Origin: Amoeboradix gromovi
Taxonomy: Eukaryota > Sanchytriomycota > Sanchytriomycetes > Sanchytriales > Sanchytriaceae
Direction: 5' to 3'
Length of the DNA: 10,253 nucleotides
Assembly (NCBI GenBank): GCA_018985225.1
Contig: JADGIF010000352.1
Location: 1 to 10,253 of the forward strand
Both the position numbers and the translations under genes were made by a program. Positions 7,742 to 10,253 of this stretch are shown in pieces (positions within the stretch are counted from its first letter, which is position 1; every line of letters begins with the position of its first letter). Below the pieces are notes generated by a model that saw only the letters and a program-made list of their open reading frames with translations, had not been told where the DNA came from and searched no databases.

Positions 7742-8342
7742 ATGCCAGATCTGAAGCTCATAATCGTAGGTGACTCAGCCTGCGGAAAATCAAAGTTACT
7801 GCAGAGATTTTTAAAAGATGAGTATATTTCATACACCAGTAGTACTCATGGTCTATCGCTCTATAAATATAAATACCCATACACGAAATCCCACCTTTAT
7901 AATTCAAAAAATTCAATTTCAATTAATTTTTATGACACGGCTGGGCAAGAAAGATTCAAAGAAATACATCCATCATATTATCATGGAGCACATGGATGTT
8001 TAATGGTTTTTGATTTGGGAAGAAAGTCCACTTATAAACATTTGGAGAATTGGTATAAGGAACTGAGAGAATATAGGCCGCACATACCCATAGTTGTGAT
8101 AGCGAATAAAATAGACGATTATCCCGAGATGACAACAAAGTCATTTGTATTTGCCAAGGATAAGCCATTTTACTTTACAAGTGCCAGGTACCACTTAATA
8201 ATTTAGAGATGGTACAAATGTAGTTGCCGCATTTGAAAACGTAATCGAGGCTGCACTGAAATACGTTATTGATGTCCAGACAGACGACAAGGATGATTTG
8301 TTAGAGCTTCTTAATGATCCAATTATGTTCAGTAAAAATTAG
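7742..8342 (+). CDS. RABL2: RABL2-type small GTPase (one 19-nt intron)
   Basis: Predicted 193-residue Rab-like GTPase of the RABL2 family, which associates with the IFT-B complex at the ciliary base and helps start intraflagellar transport. Nucleotide-binding motifs: P-loop GDSACGKS at 10-17, DTAGQE at 65-70 with the catalytic-position Gln69, NKID at 122-125, and SA at 147-148 leading into DGTNVV after splicing. RABL2 hallmarks are HPSYYHGAH, VFDLGRKSTYK and WYKELREYRPHIP. As in the family there is no C-terminal Cys for prenylation. Oddities: Cys14 where animal RABL2 has Val, and about seven extra residues (near 45-55) between switch I and the DTAG strand. The start is the first ATG, giving a short N-terminus before the first strand. 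Without removal of 8188-8206 the frame stops at TAG 8204; with it the protein continues 44 residues to TAG 8340. It implies a flagellated organism. Confidence 0.94.
8188..8206 (+). other. 19-nt intron in RABL2
   Basis: The intron reads GTACCACTTAATAATTTAG. Removing it joins TSA-R to DGTNVV, restoring the SAxDGTNVV guanine-binding region conserved in RABL2, and opens the C-terminal helix. An alternative acceptor at 8207-8208 would break the frame. This is the strongest of the three intron calls because the protein family confirms both sides. Confidence 0.92.
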
Positions 8343-8603
8343 TAAATTTAATATATCCAAGCTTACGGCTTTATTTAAGTTACTACTGTTAACATTTTGA
8401 TAAACTTATGTAGCCGTATTGGCATGAATCAATGAGAGAAATGGACATCAAACCTGATTGCAGATACAACATCGTTTAATAAATCACTATTTACACAAAT
8501 AAATGCATGGTGCGAATTAGTCCGAAGAGATAATTAAAGTGATTCGCTCCGTTTCTGATTTTATGTCACAAATGAAACTAATGTAGGCCGCTTGTTTCGG
8601 AAA
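8343..8603. other. Intergenic spacer, RABL2 to anillin-like gene
   Basis: About 260 bp with no supportable gene. It presumably holds the 3' end of RABL2 and the promoter of the anillin-like gene. The only ATGs give ORFs of a few codons. Confidence 0.5.
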
Positions 8604-10023
8604 ATGAAGTCGCTATTTAGAAAAAAGACTGTTCATATTAGTGAAAAAAAAGTAGAGAAGTTAGATTCCAAAGAAAGTTTCACTGAGGCTGTTGTCACTG
8701 AGAAGAAGATAGTAGAGCCAATCTTTTATCCTCATCAAGATATTTATTCGCTTCCGATTCAACTGCTCAACCAAGTATACAATAAAAATGCCAAATTTCA
8801 GGCGTTTCCTTTAAACAACTTAAAACAAATTAGAACTTGTGGCAAGTATAGTTTAAAACAGCAATCGCACAGATTCATTTTACAAGAGGAAGACAGCGGG
8901 TTAGCAAGCAAAGAGTTATTACATTCCTTTGACACTACAGTGTATGACAGTGGTTATGTGCATTTGGTTATTAAAGATGTATACTTGCAGAATGTCCCTA
9001 TAAAATTGAAATTGAAATTTGTTGTCAAGTGCGGAGATTTTCAGTCAGAGTCTGATTACACGGATAGCAGACAGAGTTACAGAAACTCAGAAGAATTAGG
9101 TATATATGTGATTAAGATCAGAGAAAATGCAAGTGTAAACATTGATGTGTATGCTAAATTTGTTCCAGAAGAAGAAATGAAATCGGCCCTCGACAAATTT
9201 AAAAATAGAAAGGTAAAAGCGCAGTTTGCCGACCATCTAAGGCAATTTAGCGGAAGATCCCAGAGATCCTTTAATTTGGACCAGGAATTCAAAATTGGAT
9301 CGTTCATGCTTGATTTGTTTGCCTGTAATGTACAGCATATTAAGAAAACTCTGAGCATTAACATTGGAGAACTTTTAAATTCTGCGCTTCTTGAAAACAG
9401 AATGGATGCAAAATATGACAATGCTACTTGTGAAGTCACCATAGACTTGGGACTAATGCAGTTGGAGTCATATGATAATGTATTTATTACTTATTTAGAT
9501 TGGTATCGGTCCCATGGAAAACTATCTAACAGTACTAACCAATGAGACAGGCCTTCCATTAATGACAAGATATTTTGCCAAGTTAGAAAATGGGTCGCTT
9601 TATCTTTACAACTTTTACAATCCTACCAACCCAATCAGTATGCTGTCTTTAGAAGAAGTTTTGGAGCTTAGAATAACCGATAGGGAATTTAATGATCTTC
9701 CATACTCTTTTGAGCTGGTGCTAAAACATACTGTTCGTGACTACTACCAGTACGAGGATTCCACTGCAAGCTATCAATCAGAATTTAGATTTGGTGTGCC
9801 AACCAATGCTGTCTTATGGGAAGCATGCCCTGATTCTCTGCAAAAGGGAAACATCATTTACAACAGACCGATGTTGCGGCCTATTACTGACAGAAAAATA
9901 AAGCTACAGCAAGCACCACAACAAATGGCGTTTGTAGTTATAGCAGACAACAATGAACTAAGACAGGAATGGTGGGAGAAATTGAGTCGACACTTGACTA
10001 TTAAAAGGATTTTAAGTAAATGA
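8604..10023 (+). CDS. Anillin/Bud4-like protein, C2-like plus PH (one 19-nt intron)
   Basis: Predicted 466-residue protein related to the C-terminal half of anillin, Mid1 and Bud4, scaffolds that bind membrane, Rho and septins at the division site. Residues 1-40 are basic and Lys-rich. An anillin-homology, C2-like region spans about 113-305, beginning YDSGYVHLVIKDVYLQ. A C-terminal PH domain (about 305-458) begins near LPLMTRYFAKLENGSLYLY and ends with the Trp-containing helix EWWEKLSRHL (Trp450). In simple ORF reading the gene is split: the first part stops at TGA 9543 and the second lies in another frame. Removing 9532-9550 joins them through Ser310. The start is the ATG at 8604; the frame upstream opens only at TTG. 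It lacks the long N-terminal actin/myosin-binding part of animal anillin. Role in cytokinesis or bud/septum positioning is inference from the family. Confidence 0.85.
9532..9550 (+). other. 19-nt intron in the anillin-like gene
   Basis: The intron reads GTACTAACCAATGAGACAG and holds a perfect TACTAAC at positions 2-8 right behind the donor G. Removal joins AAC A|GC CTT, linking the C2-like region to the PH domain in one frame. The candidates starting at GT 9503 and 9508 and ending at the AG just before 9533 are multiples of three and do not repair the frame. Confidence 0.88.
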
Positions 10024-10253
10024 ATTTATAATTAAATCAAGACTTAAAACCACCTCAAAGTTAAAAGGTTAATCATTAAAATAAGTTGATCTCTTGGTTT
10101 TCGGATACTTCCAATCAGTCTTACTTATTTAAAATAATAGAATTTCACCTGTAAAAAGCAAAATTTGGTATTTCCAGCTACATGGGACACACTCTGTAAA
10201 AACTAGACTAGGGATAAAAAGCGAGTGACGAGATTTACCCAGTTGAACTTTTC
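10024..10253. other. Right flank, no gene seen
   Basis: Presumed 3' flank of the anillin-like gene. It holds the third copy of the dispersed repeat and no supportable coding frame before the window ends. Confidence 0.5.
10178..10210 (+). repeat. Third copy of the ~32-bp repeat
   Basis: Reads CTACATGGGACAC, then ACTCTG, then TAAAAACTAGACTA. Its first 13 bases equal the 4251-4282 copy read on the - strand; its end equals the 3998-4030 copy. Only about six central bases differ. It may be the left end of another element continuing beyond the window, or a recurrent regulatory motif. Confidence 0.6.

Noticed and set aside
1-10253. tRNA, rRNA, CRISPR arrays or bacterial-type regulatory sites
   Set aside because: No T-loop/A-box pairs, no regularly spaced repeats and no Shine-Dalgarno organisation were seen; the genes are eukaryotic.

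Overview
This window looks like nuclear DNA from a eukaryote with compact genes and extremely short spliceosomal introns. All clear genes use the standard code, with TAA, TAG and TGA each seen as stops. The gene set points, by inference, to a flagellated lineage near the base of fungi (chytrid, rozellid or aphelid-like). It has a PX-PH-RhoGAP protein of the fungal Bem3 type, an anillin/Bud4-like protein (C2-like plus PH) and the ciliary small GTPase RABL2. I cannot fix the species.

Left block (1-2186): a coiled-coil protein on the + strand ends only 20 bp from the end of a convergent drug/metabolite-type transporter on the - strand. The transporter lies 35 bp downstream of a protein N-terminal methyltransferase of the NTMT1/Tae1 family, also on the - strand.

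Middle block (2187-5732): about 3.5 kb with no recognisable conserved gene. It holds a small 49-residue predicted secreted peptide (3288-3437), an inverted pair of about 32-bp repeats (3998-4282) with a third copy at 10178-10210, and a short homology between the 3' flank of the peptide gene and 5550-5596. It also holds a long + strand frame (4515-5471) that contains TGA codons but no TAA or TAG, over an opposite-strand ORF.

Right block (5733-10023): three + strand genes close together: PX-PH-RhoGAP, RABL2 and the anillin-like gene. Each is broken in simple ORF reading and repaired by one tiny GT-AG intron: 21, 19 and 19 nt. Removing them restores conserved sequence in RABL2, joins the two halves of the anillin-like protein, and gives the RhoGAP protein a new C-terminus. 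The RhoGAP and anillin-like proteins would act in Rho-dependent cell polarity and cytokinesis. RABL2 acts in intraflagellar transport, so the neighbours are not obviously one pathway. The tiny introns are the best supported unusual feature of the window.
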